64,000 nt of DNA from Intrasporangiaceae bacterium URHB0013 (GCA_000620545.1 JIBA01000017.1:1-64000), one strand, 5' to 3'. Numbered from the stretch's first letter, positions 13,636 to 22,589 are shown. Program-made: numbers and translations. The notes: generated from the sequence alone by a model not told the origin.

Positions 13636-14763
13636 TCAGCTGCCGACGACGTCGGGCAGCCCCGCCGGCAGCGTCACGACGAAGCGCGCGCCCCCGTTGT
13701 CGTTGTCGGTGACGCGCACCGAGCCGCCATGGGCCTCGACGAGGCCGCGGACGACGTAGAGGCCAAGGCCGGTGCTCGCGTTGGAGGGGCCGTGCCAGAA
13801 GCGGCCGAAGATCTTCTCGCGGTCGGAAGGCGGTATGCCGTCACCCTCGTCGTCGACCTCGACGACCACCGACTCGGGCGCCTCCCCGAGGGCGCCGCCC
13901 CGGTCCAGCGTCACCGTGACCTTCCCGGCGCCGTGCAGCAGGCCGTTCTCGATGAGGTTGAAGAAGATCTGTTCGAGGCGGTCGCTGTCGGCCCACATCT
14001 CGGGCAGCCCGTCGACACGGGCGGCCTGCCCCAGCCCGAGCTGCACGACCCCGGACGAGCGGCCGAGCTCGTAGCGCACGACGTGCGTCGTCAGCATCGC
14101 GTGGAGGTCGACGGGTCCGCGCCGGAGGTTGAGGCTGTGGGAGTCGAGTCGCGAGATGTCGAGCAGCTCGGTGATGAGCCGCGTCAGACGGGTTGCGTCG
14201 GCCTCGATCGTCTCGATCATGAGGCGCTTCTGCTCGTCGGTGAAGCGGTCCCAGCGGCGCAGCAGGCTGCTCGTGAAACCGGTCACCGACGTGAGCGGCG
14301 CGCGCAGCTCGTGGGCCACGGTGGACAGGACGGTCGCCTGGTCTCGCTCGGCGCGCTGCCGGGCCTCGGCGTCGCGCAGCCCGAGCATGACCCGCTCGAC
14401 GGGGCCCCCGACATCCGACCGCACATAGCGGGCAGTGACGAGGACGTCCTGGCCCTTCGGTGCGACGAGCAGCTTCTCCTTGTGACCCGGTCGGCTCGCG
14501 AGGCCGTTCCACGGGTCGGTGTGCGCCCACCAGTCGCGGCCGTACTTGTCGGTCAGCGGCAGCCCGTCGTCGAGCAGGCGACCGATCATGTCCGACCGCT
14601 CGCAGTCCAGGATGCGTAGCGCCTCTTCATTGGCGAAGCGGATGCGCTGGTCGCCGCCGACGACGACGAGCCCGTCGGGCAGCAGCTCCCCCATCAGCGC
14701 CACGGGAGCCATCGCTGTCGGCGATCCGGGCAGCTGCGCACCGTTCCCGTTGACGGAGGTCAT
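13636..14763 (-). CDS. Cytoplasmic PAS-domain sensor histidine kinase
   Basis: A PAS-like domain occupies roughly residues 20-130, then HisKA with the phospho-acceptor His151 in STVAHELRAPL, then HATPase_c with N box NLIEN (269-273), G1 DEGDGIP and G2 TGLGLYVVRG. I see no transmembrane segment in the 375 residues, so it should sense a cytoplasmic signal. The ATG at 14763 overlaps the upstream methyltransferase stop by four bases (ATGA). No response regulator is adjacent, so it is an orphan kinase with unknown partner and signal. Confidence 0.9.
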   Translation of the reverse strand: MTSVNGNGAQLPGSPTAMAPVALMGELLPDGLVVVGGDQRIRFANEEALRILDCERSDMIGRLLDDGLPLTDKYGRDWWAHTDPWNGLASRPGHKEKLLVAPKGQDVLVTARYVRSDVGGPVERVMLGLRDAEARQRAERDQATVLSTVAHELRAPLTSVTGFTSSLLRRWDRFTDEQKRLMIETIEADATRLTRLITELLDISRLDSHSLNLRRGPVDLHAMLTTHVVRYELGRSSGVVQLGLGQAARVDGLPEMWADSDRLEQIFFNLIENGLLHGAGKVTVTLDRGGALGEAPESVVVEVDDEGDGIPPSDREKIFGRFWHGPSNASTGLGLYVVRGLVEAHGGSVRVTDNDNGGARFVVTLPAGLPDVVGS

Positions 14764-15596
14764 TGCCCGAGGATAGTCACGGGCGGACCGGGAGTGCGGC
14801 TGGAGCGGCGCGCCTCCGCGGAGGCGTAGAGACAGATCGTCGCGGCCATGGCGAGGTTGAGCGACTCCGCGTGACCGTGGATGGGGACGCGGACGACGTC
14901 GTCGCAGGCGTCGCGCACCTCCTCCGGGAGCCCCCACGCCTCGTTGCCCATGACCCACGCGTGGGCGCCTGAGAGATCGGCGTCGTGGAGCAGCGTCGTG
15001 CCGGCCCCGTCGGCGGCCAGCAGTCGGACGCCGCGCTCGCGCAGCACGGCCAGGATGTCGGGGACGGACGCGCCGAGGCTCACGGGCAGGTGCCACAGGG
15101 ACCCGACGGTCGAGCGGACGACCTTGCTGTTGTAGACGTCGACGCTCGCATCGCTGACGATGACCGCGTCGGCACCGGCAGCATCCGCCCCGCGGATGAC
15201 CGTGCCGGCGTTGCCGGGGTCACGGACGTTCGTCAGCACGCACACGAGAGCGTCGGACGGCAGGTCCGCGAGGAGACGGTACAGCGGGACGTCGAGAGCC
15301 CGGCACACGGCAGCGATCCCCTGCGGGGACTCCGTGTCGCACATCGCGGCGAGCACCTCGGGCGTCACCTCGTGGACCCAGAGGTGGGCGGCGCCGGCGG
15401 CCTCGACGATGGACGCGTGCCGCGTGGCCGCCTCGGGCGTCACGTATACGTCGCGCACCAGCTCGGGCCGGAAGGCGACCGCCTCCCGGACCGCCTGGGG
15501 CCCTTCGGCGAGGAACTCACCGGTGCGCGTACGCATCGAGCGCCGGGACAGCGCCCGTACCGCCTTGACCCGATCGGATCGGGGGTTGGTCAGCAC
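14760..15596 (-). CDS. SpoU/TrmH-family RNA 2'-O-methyltransferase
   Basis: This is an AdoMet-dependent SPOUT methyltransferase, probably acting on rRNA. The three family motifs are present: NVRDPGNAGTVIR (motif 1), VMGNEAWGLP (motif 2) and ESLNLAMAATICLY (motif 3). An N-terminal L30e-like substrate-binding domain (about residues 1-100) precedes them. The GTG at 15596 gives 278 residues and has GGGA upstream. It follows rplT by 49 bases, an association often seen in actinobacteria. The exact target nucleotide cannot be read from sequence. Confidence 0.93.
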   Translation of the reverse strand: MLTNPRSDRVKAVRALSRRSMRTRTGEFLAEGPQAVREAVAFRPELVRDVYVTPEAATRHASIVEAAGAAHLWVHEVTPEVLAAMCDTESPQGIAAVCRALDVPLYRLLADLPSDALVCVLTNVRDPGNAGTVIRGADAAGADAVIVSDASVDVYNSKVVRSTVGSLWHLPVSLGASVPDILAVLRERGVRLLAADGAGTTLLHDADLSGAHAWVMGNEAWGLPEEVRDACDDVVRVPIHGHAESLNLAMAATICLYASAEARRSSRTPGPPVTILGQ

Positions 15597-15645
15597 GGGG
15601 GCGTCCCGGCGCTCGAGATGCGAGGGTGTCGTCGGTCGACGTCGC

Positions 15646-16047
15646 TCAGGCGGCGTCGCCGGCGACCTTCGCCTCGACAGCCTTGTCGGCGGCCGGGACG
15701 TTGGCGCGGGAGAGCTCCACGAGCGCGGCGAAGGCCGGCGCGTCGTTGACGGCGAGGTCCGCGAGGATCTTGCGATCGACCTCGACACCAGCGGCCTTGA
15801 GGCCCTGCATGAACCGGTTGTAGGTCATGCCGTTGGCGCGGGACGCAGCGTTGATGCGCTGGATCCAGAGGCGACGGAAGTCGCCCTTCTTGGCGCGACG
15901 GTCACGGTAGGCGTAGCCCAGCGAGTGGGTGACCTGCTCCTTGGCCTTGCGGTACAGACGCGAACGCTGCCCGCGGTAACCGCTGGCGCGCTCGAGAACG
16001 ACTCGACGCTTCTTGTGGGCGTTGACCGCCCGCTTCACGCGTGCCAC
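15646..16047 (-). CDS. rplT: Ribosomal protein L20
   Basis: This 23S-binding assembly protein of the large subunit has 133 residues, beginning [14 protein letters not shown]. The conserved basic helix region and [20 protein letters not shown] are clear. The GTG start at 16047 follows AAGGAG. The C-terminal tail beyond about 120 is Ala/Lys-rich. It is the third gene of infC-rpmI-rplT; in several bacteria L20 controls this operon, but I cannot identify an L20 site here. Confidence 0.98.
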   Translation of the reverse strand: MARVKRAVNAHKKRRVVLERASGYRGQRSRLYRKAKEQVTHSLGYAYRDRRAKKGDFRRLWIQRINAASRANGMTYNRFMQGLKAAGVEVDRKILADLAVNDAPAFAALVELSRANVPAADKAVEAKVAGDAA

Positions 16048-16143
16048 GTGAATACTCCTTCTCTGCTTGGCGCAGTGCTTGCTGCTGCTGGCTTACCGGA
16101 GACCCGGCTGCTCAGCGAATCGCTGATGGGTGGGGGTCCCGGC

Positions 16144-16338
16144 TCACTTGCCGAGGAGCTTCTTGGCCTTCTTGGCGTCCGGCTTGGCGAGCTCGACGTC
16201 GTTCGCGATGGAACGCATCTTCTTGCTCGACTTGTGCTCGAGCAGGTGGCGACCGCCGGCCTGCTCGCGCATGACCTTGCCGGTGCCGGTGAGGCGGAAA
16301 CGCTTCTTCGCACCGCTGTGCGTCTTCATCTTCGGCAT
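16144..16338 (-). CDS. rpmI: Ribosomal protein L35
   Basis: This small basic large-subunit protein of 64 residues begins PKMKTHSGAKKRF, the family signature. The ATG at 16338 has AAGGAGATC upstream. It lies between infC (93-base gap) and rplT (96-base gap). Confidence 0.98.
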   Translation of the reverse strand: MPKMKTHSGAKKRFRLTGTGKVMREQAGGRHLLEHKSSKKMRSIANDVELAKPDAKKAKKLLGK

Positions 16339-16431
16339 GGGGGCCGATCTCCTTCGTGTTGCGCGCGTCAGTGGACGCGCGTGGTCTGTCGTGCCGGGGG
16401 CTCGCGCCTCCGGCTGGTCACTGCCCGCCGG

Positions 16432-17076
16432 TCACTCGGCGGCGGCGGTGGCCTGGTCGGGCTGCGGGGCCTGCGGCTGCTCGGGGCCCGCGGTCGGCTG
16501 CTGGGCCGGACGCTGCTCGTGCTCGTGCTGCTCGCGGGAGCGACGCTGCTCGGCCTTGGCCTCCGCCTTCTTCTTGGTCGGGCCGATCACCATGATCATG
16601 TTGCGGCCGTCCTGCTTCGGGGCCGACTCGACGAAGCCGAGCTCGGCGATGTCCTCGGCGAGGCGCTCGAGCAGACGGCGACCGAGCTCCGGCCGAGACT
16701 GCTCTCGGCCACGGAACATGATCGTCACCTTGACCTTGTCGCCGGCCTTGAGGAACCGCTCGACGTGGCCCTTCTTGGTGCCGTAGTCGTGCGGGTCGAT
16801 CTTCGGACGGAGCTTGATCTCCTTGATGACGGTGTTGACCTGGTTCTTGCGCGCTTCCCGTGCCTTCATGGCGGCTTCGTACTTGAACTTGCCGAAGTCC
16901 ATGAGCTTGGCGACCGGCGGCTTGGCCATGGGGGCCACCTCGACGAGGTCGAGGTTCGCCTCCTCGGCCAGACGCAGCGCGTCCTCGACGCGGACGATGC
17001 CGACCTGCTCGCCGTTGGGGCCAACCAAGCGCACTTCCGGGACCCGGATGCGCTCGTTGATGCGAGGCTCGCTGAT
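16432..17076 (-). CDS. infC: Translation initiation factor IF-3, with an AUC start codon
   Basis: IF-3 binds the 30S subunit and discriminates start codons. The conserved N terminus [19 protein letters not shown] only appears if translation begins at ATC (17076). A strong site, TTAGGAG, sits 6 bases upstream of that ATC, and no ATG, GTG or TTG lies between them. Starting at the next GTG (17034) would delete the conserved first 14 residues. Rare AUU/AUC starts on infC are the known basis of its autoregulation in other bacteria. The 214-residue protein has a Gln/Pro/Glu-rich C-terminal tail beyond about residue 180. Confidence 0.95.
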   Translation of the reverse strand: MSEPRINERIRVPEVRLVGPNGEQVGIVRVEDALRLAEEANLDLVEVAPMAKPPVAKLMDFGKFKYEAAMKAREARKNQVNTVIKEIKLRPKIDPHDYGTKKGHVERFLKAGDKVKVTIMFRGREQSRPELGRRLLERLAEDIAELGFVESAPKQDGRNMIMVIGPTKKKAEAKAEQRRSREQHEHEQRPAQQPTAGPEQPQAPQPDQATAAAE

Positions 17077-17147
17077 GTGGTGCTCCTAAGCTAGAGAAAT
17101 GGTGTGACCAGAGGGGGTGGTGCCTGTCCTGCTGCGACCACAACGAG

Positions 17148-17179
17148 AAAAGGGCTCCCCGTGTGTGCACGAGGAGCCC
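17148..17179 (-). terminator. Terminator-like hairpin in the infC leader (candidate attenuator)
   Basis: On the minus strand the stem GGGCTCC-CGTG pairs with CACG-GGAGCCC around a CACA loop (17179 to 17152) and is followed at once by TTTT. A stem of 11 canonical pairs plus one T-G pair with a U-run is rare in this genome type. It lies 71 bases upstream of the AUC start codon, inside the expected operon leader, so premature termination control is likely. It could instead end the upstream MFS transcript. Confidence 0.65.
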
Positions 17180-17358
17180 AAGGGTCGCGTATGCCGGACG
17201 GTCGCCGTCGCGTCACACGGCTCGACGCGGGGTGCCGCGGACGGCATCCGGTCGAGCAGACCTTGACCCGGCGACCGTGAGGTCGACGCGGGTGGAAGCG
17301 AGCTTCTCTTGCACGTCGTCACCGGCCTCCGCCGGAGCGGGAGCGTGGTGACGGCTGG

Positions 17359-18684
17359 TCAGTGGTCCATGCTAGCAGCCGCGACGCCGTGCTCCGAATC
17401 GGTGACGGCGGCCCGGCCGCCCGGCTGCCGGCTCGTGCGCGACCCGACGAGGCCGGCGGCGGCGATGACGACACCGAGCGCCGACACGACGAGAAAGCCC
17501 CACTGCCAGCCGCCGTGGTCGATCGCGAAGCCCGCCACGGGGGCGCCGATGGCCGAGCCCGCGGTCATGGCTGATCCGTGCCAGCCCATCATCTCGCCAC
17601 GGAACCGCTCGGGGACCTGGCGACTCAGCTGCTCGACGGTGGCCGTGATGGTCGGGGCACAGAGGAAGCCGGACACGGTGATGAGCACGGCGAAGCTGGG
17701 CACGCCGAGCGCGAGGGCGACGGGAGCCGTCGTGGCTGCGAGGCCGCCGAGCAGCCAGAAGACCGAGATGGAGCGGTGCCAGGCGCCGTAGAGGATGCCG
17801 CCGACGAGGGACCCGGCGCCCCAGAGCGCGAGGACCCACCCGATCGAACCCGTGGCCTCGAACGAGCGCAGTGCCGCGACGATCGACACGTCGGTGCCAC
17901 TGAGCACCAGGGTGGAGCACGCGGCGGCGAGGTAGACGGCCGCGACCGGGACCGTGATGAAACCGCGCACCGCCCTGGCCGGAGTCGCGTCGCCGGGAAC
18001 GGCTGGTGCGGCGATGGCCTCGGCCCGTGCAGCCTCCCCCTGCTCGTCACGCGCGAACTGCTCCCCCGTCCCCGCCCCATTCGAGTCGCTCTCGGCGGCG
18101 GACTCGGACGTCAGCCGGGGGTTGACGAGCCACAGCACGAAGCCCGCGGCGACGGAGGTGAGCTCGCACACGAGCAGGGCCCAGGCGGTGTCCCACGACG
18201 TCGCGAGCCACACGCCGATGGCGGGACCGGCCATGAACGACAGCTCCGTCGCCGACGAGTCGAGCGAGAGGGCGGTCCGCCGCTGCTCGCTCGGAACGGA
18301 GCGGATGATCACCTGTCGCAGGATCGAGAAGGTGGGCACGACGAAGAGCCCGGCCAGCGCCGCGAAGCCGATGAGCGGGGCGTAGCCGACCCACGGGGCG
18401 ATCGACCAGCACACGACCTGCACGACGAGCGAGGGGCCGACGGTGCGCCGCAGGCCGATGCGGTCGAGGAGCCGGCCGCGCCACGGGCCCGAGACGGCGA
18501 CCGCGACGGTCGACGCGGCCGTGACGAGACCCGCCTCGCCGTAGCTGCGGCCGAGGGACGACACGACGTGGAGCGTGAGGATCACCGCCCCCGCCCACAT
18601 GGGGACGCGGATGAGGAAGCCGAGCAGGAGCGCGTTGCGCGTGTCGCGGTTGGCCAGAACAGGCCGGTAGGCGCCCAGATCCAT
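17359..18684 (-). CDS. Major facilitator superfamily transporter
   Basis: This 441-residue integral membrane protein has about 12 hydrophobic segments split by a hydrophilic, acidic and Ala-rich central loop at about 200-245. The loop-2/3 motif GRLLDRIGLRRTVG is MFS-like. The substrate cannot be inferred; the overall look is that of a drug or metabolite exporter. The ATG at 18684 diverges from the EF-G-like gene across 206 bases. It lies upstream of infC on the same strand, with 282 bases between. Confidence 0.85.
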   Translation of the reverse strand: MDLGAYRPVLANRDTRNALLLGFLIRVPMWAGAVILTLHVVSSLGRSYGEAGLVTAASTVAVAVSGPWRGRLLDRIGLRRTVGPSLVVQVVCWSIAPWVGYAPLIGFAALAGLFVVPTFSILRQVIIRSVPSEQRRTALSLDSSATELSFMAGPAIGVWLATSWDTAWALLVCELTSVAAGFVLWLVNPRLTSESAAESDSNGAGTGEQFARDEQGEAARAEAIAAPAVPGDATPARAVRGFITVPVAAVYLAAACSTLVLSGTDVSIVAALRSFEATGSIGWVLALWGAGSLVGGILYGAWHRSISVFWLLGGLAATTAPVALALGVPSFAVLITVSGFLCAPTITATVEQLSRQVPERFRGEMMGWHGSAMTAGSAIGAPVAGFAIDHGGWQWGFLVVSALGVVIAAAGLVGSRTSRQPGGRAAVTDSEHGVAAASMDH

Positions 18685-18890
18685 GGTGTCAGCCTGTCAT
18701 CCCCCACCGACGGTCCGCACGCGGGTTTGCCGGGCGGGAGCCGGCGGCATGCGCGGGGCGGGGCACGCCAGGCGACTCAGGGAAGCCGTGGGCGACCTTG
18801 CTCGCACCCCGGCGGCCACGCCCCTGCGAGGGTCGGGCGGCATACGCGAAGGGTCTTGTGACGGCCCGGCGACAGGAGAAGGGTGGGGCC

Positions 18891-20957
18891 ATGGCAAAGA
18901 CGCCCGGCAGATCAGAACTTCCTGCGGCCCCCAACCCCGCCTCGCCGCAGGACATCCGCAACGTCGTGCTGGTCGGACCCGGCGGGGCCGGAAAGACCGC
19001 ACTCTTCGAGGCGCTCGTCGCGGCGCGCGTGCCGGGTCAGCGCATCAGCACGGGCGACCACGTCCGCACGACGACCCTCACCGCCGCCTCCTTCGAGTCC
19101 GGGCCGGTCACGCTGAACCTCCTCGACACCCCCGGCTACCCGGACTTCGTCGGCAACCTGCGCGCCGGTCTCCGGGCCGCTGACGCCGCGGTCTTCGTGG
19201 TCTCCGGCGCCGACGACATCGACCGTCCCGTCTCGCTGCTCTGGCGTGAGTGCGCCGCGGTCGGCATGCCTCGGGCCGTCGTCGTGACACACCTCGACCA
19301 GCCGCGTGCCGACTTCGCCGCGACCGTCGAGACGTGCCGTCTCACCTTCGGTGACGCCCGGGCCACGCACTGGCCGGTCGTCGAAAGCGGCTCGGTCACC
19401 CGGGTCGTCGGCCTCCTCACCGGCGAGACGTCCGCGGAGCACGAGGACGCGCGCTCGGCGCTCATCGAGTCCGTCATCGAGGAGTCCGAGGACGCGACCC
19501 TGCTCGACCGCTACCTCGAGGGCGAGACCATCGACACCGAGTCGCTGCTCACCGACCTGCGCGCCGCCATCGCGCAGGGCACCTTCTTCCCCATCCTCCC
19601 CGTGTCGCCGTTGACCGGCGCGGGTGTCGAGGAGCTGCTCGCGCTGGTCGAGCAGGCGTTCCCCGACCCCACCGTGCACCCGCTGCCGGCCGTCACCTCC
19701 CCCGTCGGTGGTTCCGTCACCGGGGTCGCGTGCGACCCGTCCCAGCCGCTCGTGGCCGAGGTCGTGCGCACGACGACCGATCCCTACGTCGGCCGCCTGT
19801 CGCTCGTGCGGGTCTTCTCCGGCACGCTCCGGGTCGACGAGACGGTGCACGTGTCGGGACACCTCGGCGACTTCGTCGGGCGCGAGGTCGCCGGCCACCC
19901 GGCGCACGACGACGACGAACGCGTGGGACCGCTCGCCTCGCCGTTCGTCGAGACGCACCGCCCCCGCGGGACGGCCATCGCCGGCGACCTCGCGCTCGTG
20001 ACGAAGCTGACCCGCGCCGAGACCTCGGACACCATCTCGTCGCCCGACCGCCCGGTGGTCGTCGCGCCCTGGCTGCTGCCCGAACCGCAGCTGCCCGTCG
20101 CGATCCGTGCCGCGACGAAGTCCGACGACGACAAGCTCGGCGGTGCCCTGCAGCGCCTCGTCGCCGAGGACGTCACGATGCGCATGGAGCACTCGAGCGA
20201 GACCGACCAGGTCGTGCTCTGGACGATGGGCCAGGCCCACGTCGACGACCTCATCGGCCAGCTCGCCGACCGCTACGGCGTCACCGTCACGGCCGAGCCC
20301 TACCGCACCTCGCTGCGCGAGACGTTCGTGCGGCGCTGCTCGGTGCAGGGACGCCACGTCAAGCAGTCGGGCGGCCACGGGCAGTACGCCGTGTGCTCGA
20401 TCGACATCGAACCGCTCCCTCGTGGCGCGGGCTTCGAGTTCGTCGACAAGGTCGTCGGGGGCTCCGTGCCGCGCCAGTTCATCCCCTCGGTCGAGAAGGG
20501 CGCCCGGCTCCAGCTCGAGAAGGGGCTGCTCACCGGACACCCCGTCGTCGACGTCCGCGTCACGCTCACGGACGGCAAGTCGCACTCGGTCGACTCCTCC
20601 GACGTCGCCTTCCAGACGGCCGCGGCGCTGGCCCTGAAGGAGGCGGCGAACTCCTCGACGATGGCACTCCTCGAGCCGATCGACCGCGTCGACATCACCA
20701 TCGCCGACGACTACCTCGGAGCGGTCATGTCCGACCTCCGTGGGCGCCGTGGGCAGGTGCTCGGTACCGAGCCGGCCGAGGGCATGGGCCCCGAGGGCGG
20801 GTGGACGGTGGTGCACGCCGAGGTGCCGCAGTCCGAGCTGTCGCGCTACCCCATCGACCTGCGGTCCGTGTCCCACGGCACGGGGTCGTTCGTGCGCGAG
20901 CCGCTGCGCCACGACCTGCTGCCCGCCGACAAGGCCAAGGAGCTGCTGCAGAGCTGA
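18891..20957 (+). CDS. EF-G-like translational GTPase (EF-G2 type)
   Basis: The protein has the five-domain EF-G architecture in 688 residues. The P-loop is GPGGAGKTA (about 29-37) instead of the canonical GHVDAGKTT, G3 is DTPGYPDF, and G4 is THLD instead of NKMD. The switch I sequence is also diverged. These changes match the EF-G paralogues of actinobacteria, such as mycobacterial FusA2, whose role is unclear. The ATG at 18891 has AGGAG and GGTGGGG upstream; the frame is open further upstream but there is no conserved sequence there. Confidence 0.9.
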   Translation: MAKTPGRSELPAAPNPASPQDIRNVVLVGPGGAGKTALFEALVAARVPGQRISTGDHVRTTTLTAASFESGPVTLNLLDTPGYPDFVGNLRAGLRAADAAVFVVSGADDIDRPVSLLWRECAAVGMPRAVVVTHLDQPRADFAATVETCRLTFGDARATHWPVVESGSVTRVVGLLTGETSAEHEDARSALIESVIEESEDATLLDRYLEGETIDTESLLTDLRAAIAQGTFFPILPVSPLTGAGVEELLALVEQAFPDPTVHPLPAVTSPVGGSVTGVACDPSQPLVAEVVRTTTDPYVGRLSLVRVFSGTLRVDETVHVSGHLGDFVGREVAGHPAHDDDERVGPLASPFVETHRPRGTAIAGDLALVTKLTRAETSDTISSPDRPVVVAPWLLPEPQLPVAIRAATKSDDDKLGGALQRLVAEDVTMRMEHSSETDQVVLWTMGQAHVDDLIGQLADRYGVTVTAEPYRTSLRETFVRRCSVQGRHVKQSGGHGQYAVCSIDIEPLPRGAGFEFVDKVVGGSVPRQFIPSVEKGARLQLEKGLLTGHPVVDVRVTLTDGKSHSVDSSDVAFQTAAALALKEAANSSTMALLEPIDRVDITIADDYLGAVMSDLRGRRGQVLGTEPAEGMGPEGGWTVVHAEVPQSELSRYPIDLRSVSHGTGSFVREPLRHDLLPADKAKELLQS

Positions 20958-20971
20958 CCCCGGCGACGACC

Positions 20972-21005
20972 CGAAGGGGCCGGTGCCGCGGCACCGCCCC
21001 CTTCG
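20972..21005. terminator. Bidirectional terminator between convergent genes
   Basis: The stem CGAAGGGG-CGGTGCC pairs with GGCACCG-CCCCTTCG, with a single C-C mismatch and a two-base loop. It begins 14 bases after the EF-G-like stop and ends 28 bases before the stop of the minus-strand oxidoreductase, so it can serve both. Confidence 0.85.
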
Positions 21006-21032
21006 CATCGGCGACGCATCAGCGCCGCTGGG

Positions 21033-22034
21033 TCAGAGCCGGACGACCATCTTGCCGACGTTCTCGCCGCGCAGGACGCCGAGGAAGGCGTCGACCGCGT
21101 GGTCGATCCCCTCGCTGTGGGTCTCGCGCGAGGTCAGCGTGCCGTCGGCGATCCATCCGGCCGCACGCTGCGCGTACTCGCCCGCGAGATCCCAGTGGTC
21201 CCCGACCAGGAAGCCCTGGATCGTGCCGCGTGTCTGGATGAGGCGGGCGAGGTTGCGGGGGCCGGGGGCCGGCTCGGTGTCGTTGTAGACGGAGATCGCC
21301 CCGCAGACGGCGATGCGTCCGCCGAGGCGCAGCGACCCGATCGCGGCCTCGAGGTGCTCGCCACCGACGTTGTCGAAGTAGACGTCGATGCCCTCGGGTG
21401 CGGCCTCGCGCAACAGGTCGGAGACCCGACCATCCTTGTAGTTGAACGCGGCGTCGAAGCCGAGGTCGTCCAGCAGGTGGTCGACCTTCTCCTGAGAGCC
21501 GGCGCTGCCGATGACGCGGCTCGCGCCGAGCGCCTTGGCCACCTGGCCGGCGACGCTGCCGACGGCGCCCGCCGCACCGGACACGAAGACGACGTCGCCC
21601 TCGGCGAGCCGGGCGACACGGGTGAGGCCGGCGTATGCCGTCAGGCCGGTCATACCGAGGACACCGAGGTAGGCGGAGGCCGGGGCCACCGAGGTGTCGA
21701 CGACGCGCACCGCGGAACCGTCGACGACGGCCTCCTCGCGCCAGCCGAGGCCGTGCAGGACGTGGTCGCCCACGGCGATGCCGTCGGCGCGCGACTCGGT
21801 GACGACACCGACCGCTCCGCCATGCATGGCCTCGCCGAGGGCGTACGGCTCGGCATAGGACTTGGCGTCGCTCATCCGCCCGCGCATGTAGGGGTCGACC
21901 GACATGACCTCGTTGCGGACCCGGACCTGGCCGTCGGCGAGGTCGGCGGGCACGCTCTCGACGAGGTCGAAGTCGTCGTGCGTGGGCCAGCCGACGGGAC
22001 GGCTCCTGAGCTGGACCTCACGGGGGTTGGTCAT
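21033..22034 (-). CDS. NADP-dependent medium-chain oxidoreductase (zinc-free MDR family)
   Basis: The 333 residues show an N-terminal GroES-like fold with SVDPYMRGRM, followed by a Rossmann domain with VFVSGAAGAVGSVAGQVAK (about 148-166) and YFDNVGGEHLEAA. No zinc ligands are apparent. This matches the leukotriene B4 dehydrogenase / curcumin reductase-like group, which reduces enones with NADPH. The ATG at 22034 is preceded by AAGGAGACC. It is next to ohr on the same strand; a role in detoxifying lipid peroxidation products would fit that context but is inference. Confidence 0.9.
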   Translation of the reverse strand: MTNPREVQLRSRPVGWPTHDDFDLVESVPADLADGQVRVRNEVMSVDPYMRGRMSDAKSYAEPYALGEAMHGGAVGVVTESRADGIAVGDHVLHGLGWREEAVVDGSAVRVVDTSVAPASAYLGVLGMTGLTAYAGLTRVARLAEGDVVFVSGAAGAVGSVAGQVAKALGASRVIGSAGSQEKVDHLLDDLGFDAAFNYKDGRVSDLLREAAPEGIDVYFDNVGGEHLEAAIGSLRLGGRIAVCGAISVYNDTEPAPGPRNLARLIQTRGTIQGFLVGDHWDLAGEYAQRAAGWIADGTLTSRETHSEGIDHAVDAFLGVLRGENVGKMVVRL

Positions 22035-22098
22035 CGGGTCTCCTTCTGGGACGAGGTGCTGGTTCGGTACGGGGTGGGTGCCGATCGGACGCCGACGG

Positions 22099-22527
22099 TC
22101 AGTCGACGACGATCTCCACGGGGACGTTGCCGCGCGTCGCGTTGGAGTAGGGGCACACCTGGTGCGCGGTGTCGACGAGCTCGCGCCCGAGCTGCGGGTC
22201 GATGCCCTCGGGCAGCTCGACGTGGAGCACGACGCCGAGGCCGAAGCCGGTGCTGGACGAGCCGGAGAGGCTCACGTCGGCGGTCACGGCGGCGTCGAAG
22301 TCCTCGACCCGGCGCTTGCGCGCCACCAGTCCCAGGGCGCTCGCGAAGCACGCGGCATACCCGGCCGCGAAGAGCTGCTCGGGGTTGGTGCCCGCTCCGC
22401 TGCCACCGAGCTCGCGTGGGGCCGCGAGCGTGACGTCCAGGCGACCGTCGGAGGTGACGGCGCGGCCCTCACGTCCCGACGCGGTGGCCGAGGCGACGTA
22501 CTGGGCGGTCTGGGCGGTGGTGGTCAT
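22099..22527 (-). CDS. ohr: Organic hydroperoxide resistance protein
   Basis: This thiol peroxidase reduces organic hydroperoxides. The 142 residues match Ohr length, and the two catalytic cysteines are in GYAACFASAL and VCPYSNATRGN. The ATG at 22527 has GAGGAG six bases upstream. It is transcribed divergently from ohrR, with a 62-base shared control region carrying an inverted repeat. Confidence 0.97.
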   Translation of the reverse strand: MTTTAQTAQYVASATASGREGRAVTSDGRLDVTLAAPRELGGSGAGTNPEQLFAAGYAACFASALGLVARKRRVEDFDAAVTADVSLSGSSSTGFGLGVVLHVELPEGIDPQLGRELVDTAHQVCPYSNATRGNVPVEIVVD

Positions 22528-22550
22528 GTCGCTCCTCGATATGTGACGGG

Positions 22551-22575
22551 CAATTACATTGTGCGCAATATGATA
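22551..22575. promoter_or_regulatory. Likely OhrR operator between ohr and ohrR
   Basis: An AT-rich island carries the inverted repeat ATTG-TGCG-CAAT (22558-22569) flanked by CAATTAC and ATATGATA, resembling known OhrR sites built from TACAATT/AATTGTA. It overlaps TATGAT (22569-22574), a good -10 for ohrR, and lies just upstream of ohr. Binding would repress both genes. Confidence 0.65.
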
Positions 22576-22589
22576 GTACGCTTGATGCC

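Noticed and set aside
15160-17094. A 644-codon open frame on the plus strand across rplT, rpmI and infC
   Set aside because: It is antisense to three well-conserved genes, has low-complexity Arg/Gly/Leu composition and no recognisable domain. High-GC DNA leaves such frames open by codon bias.
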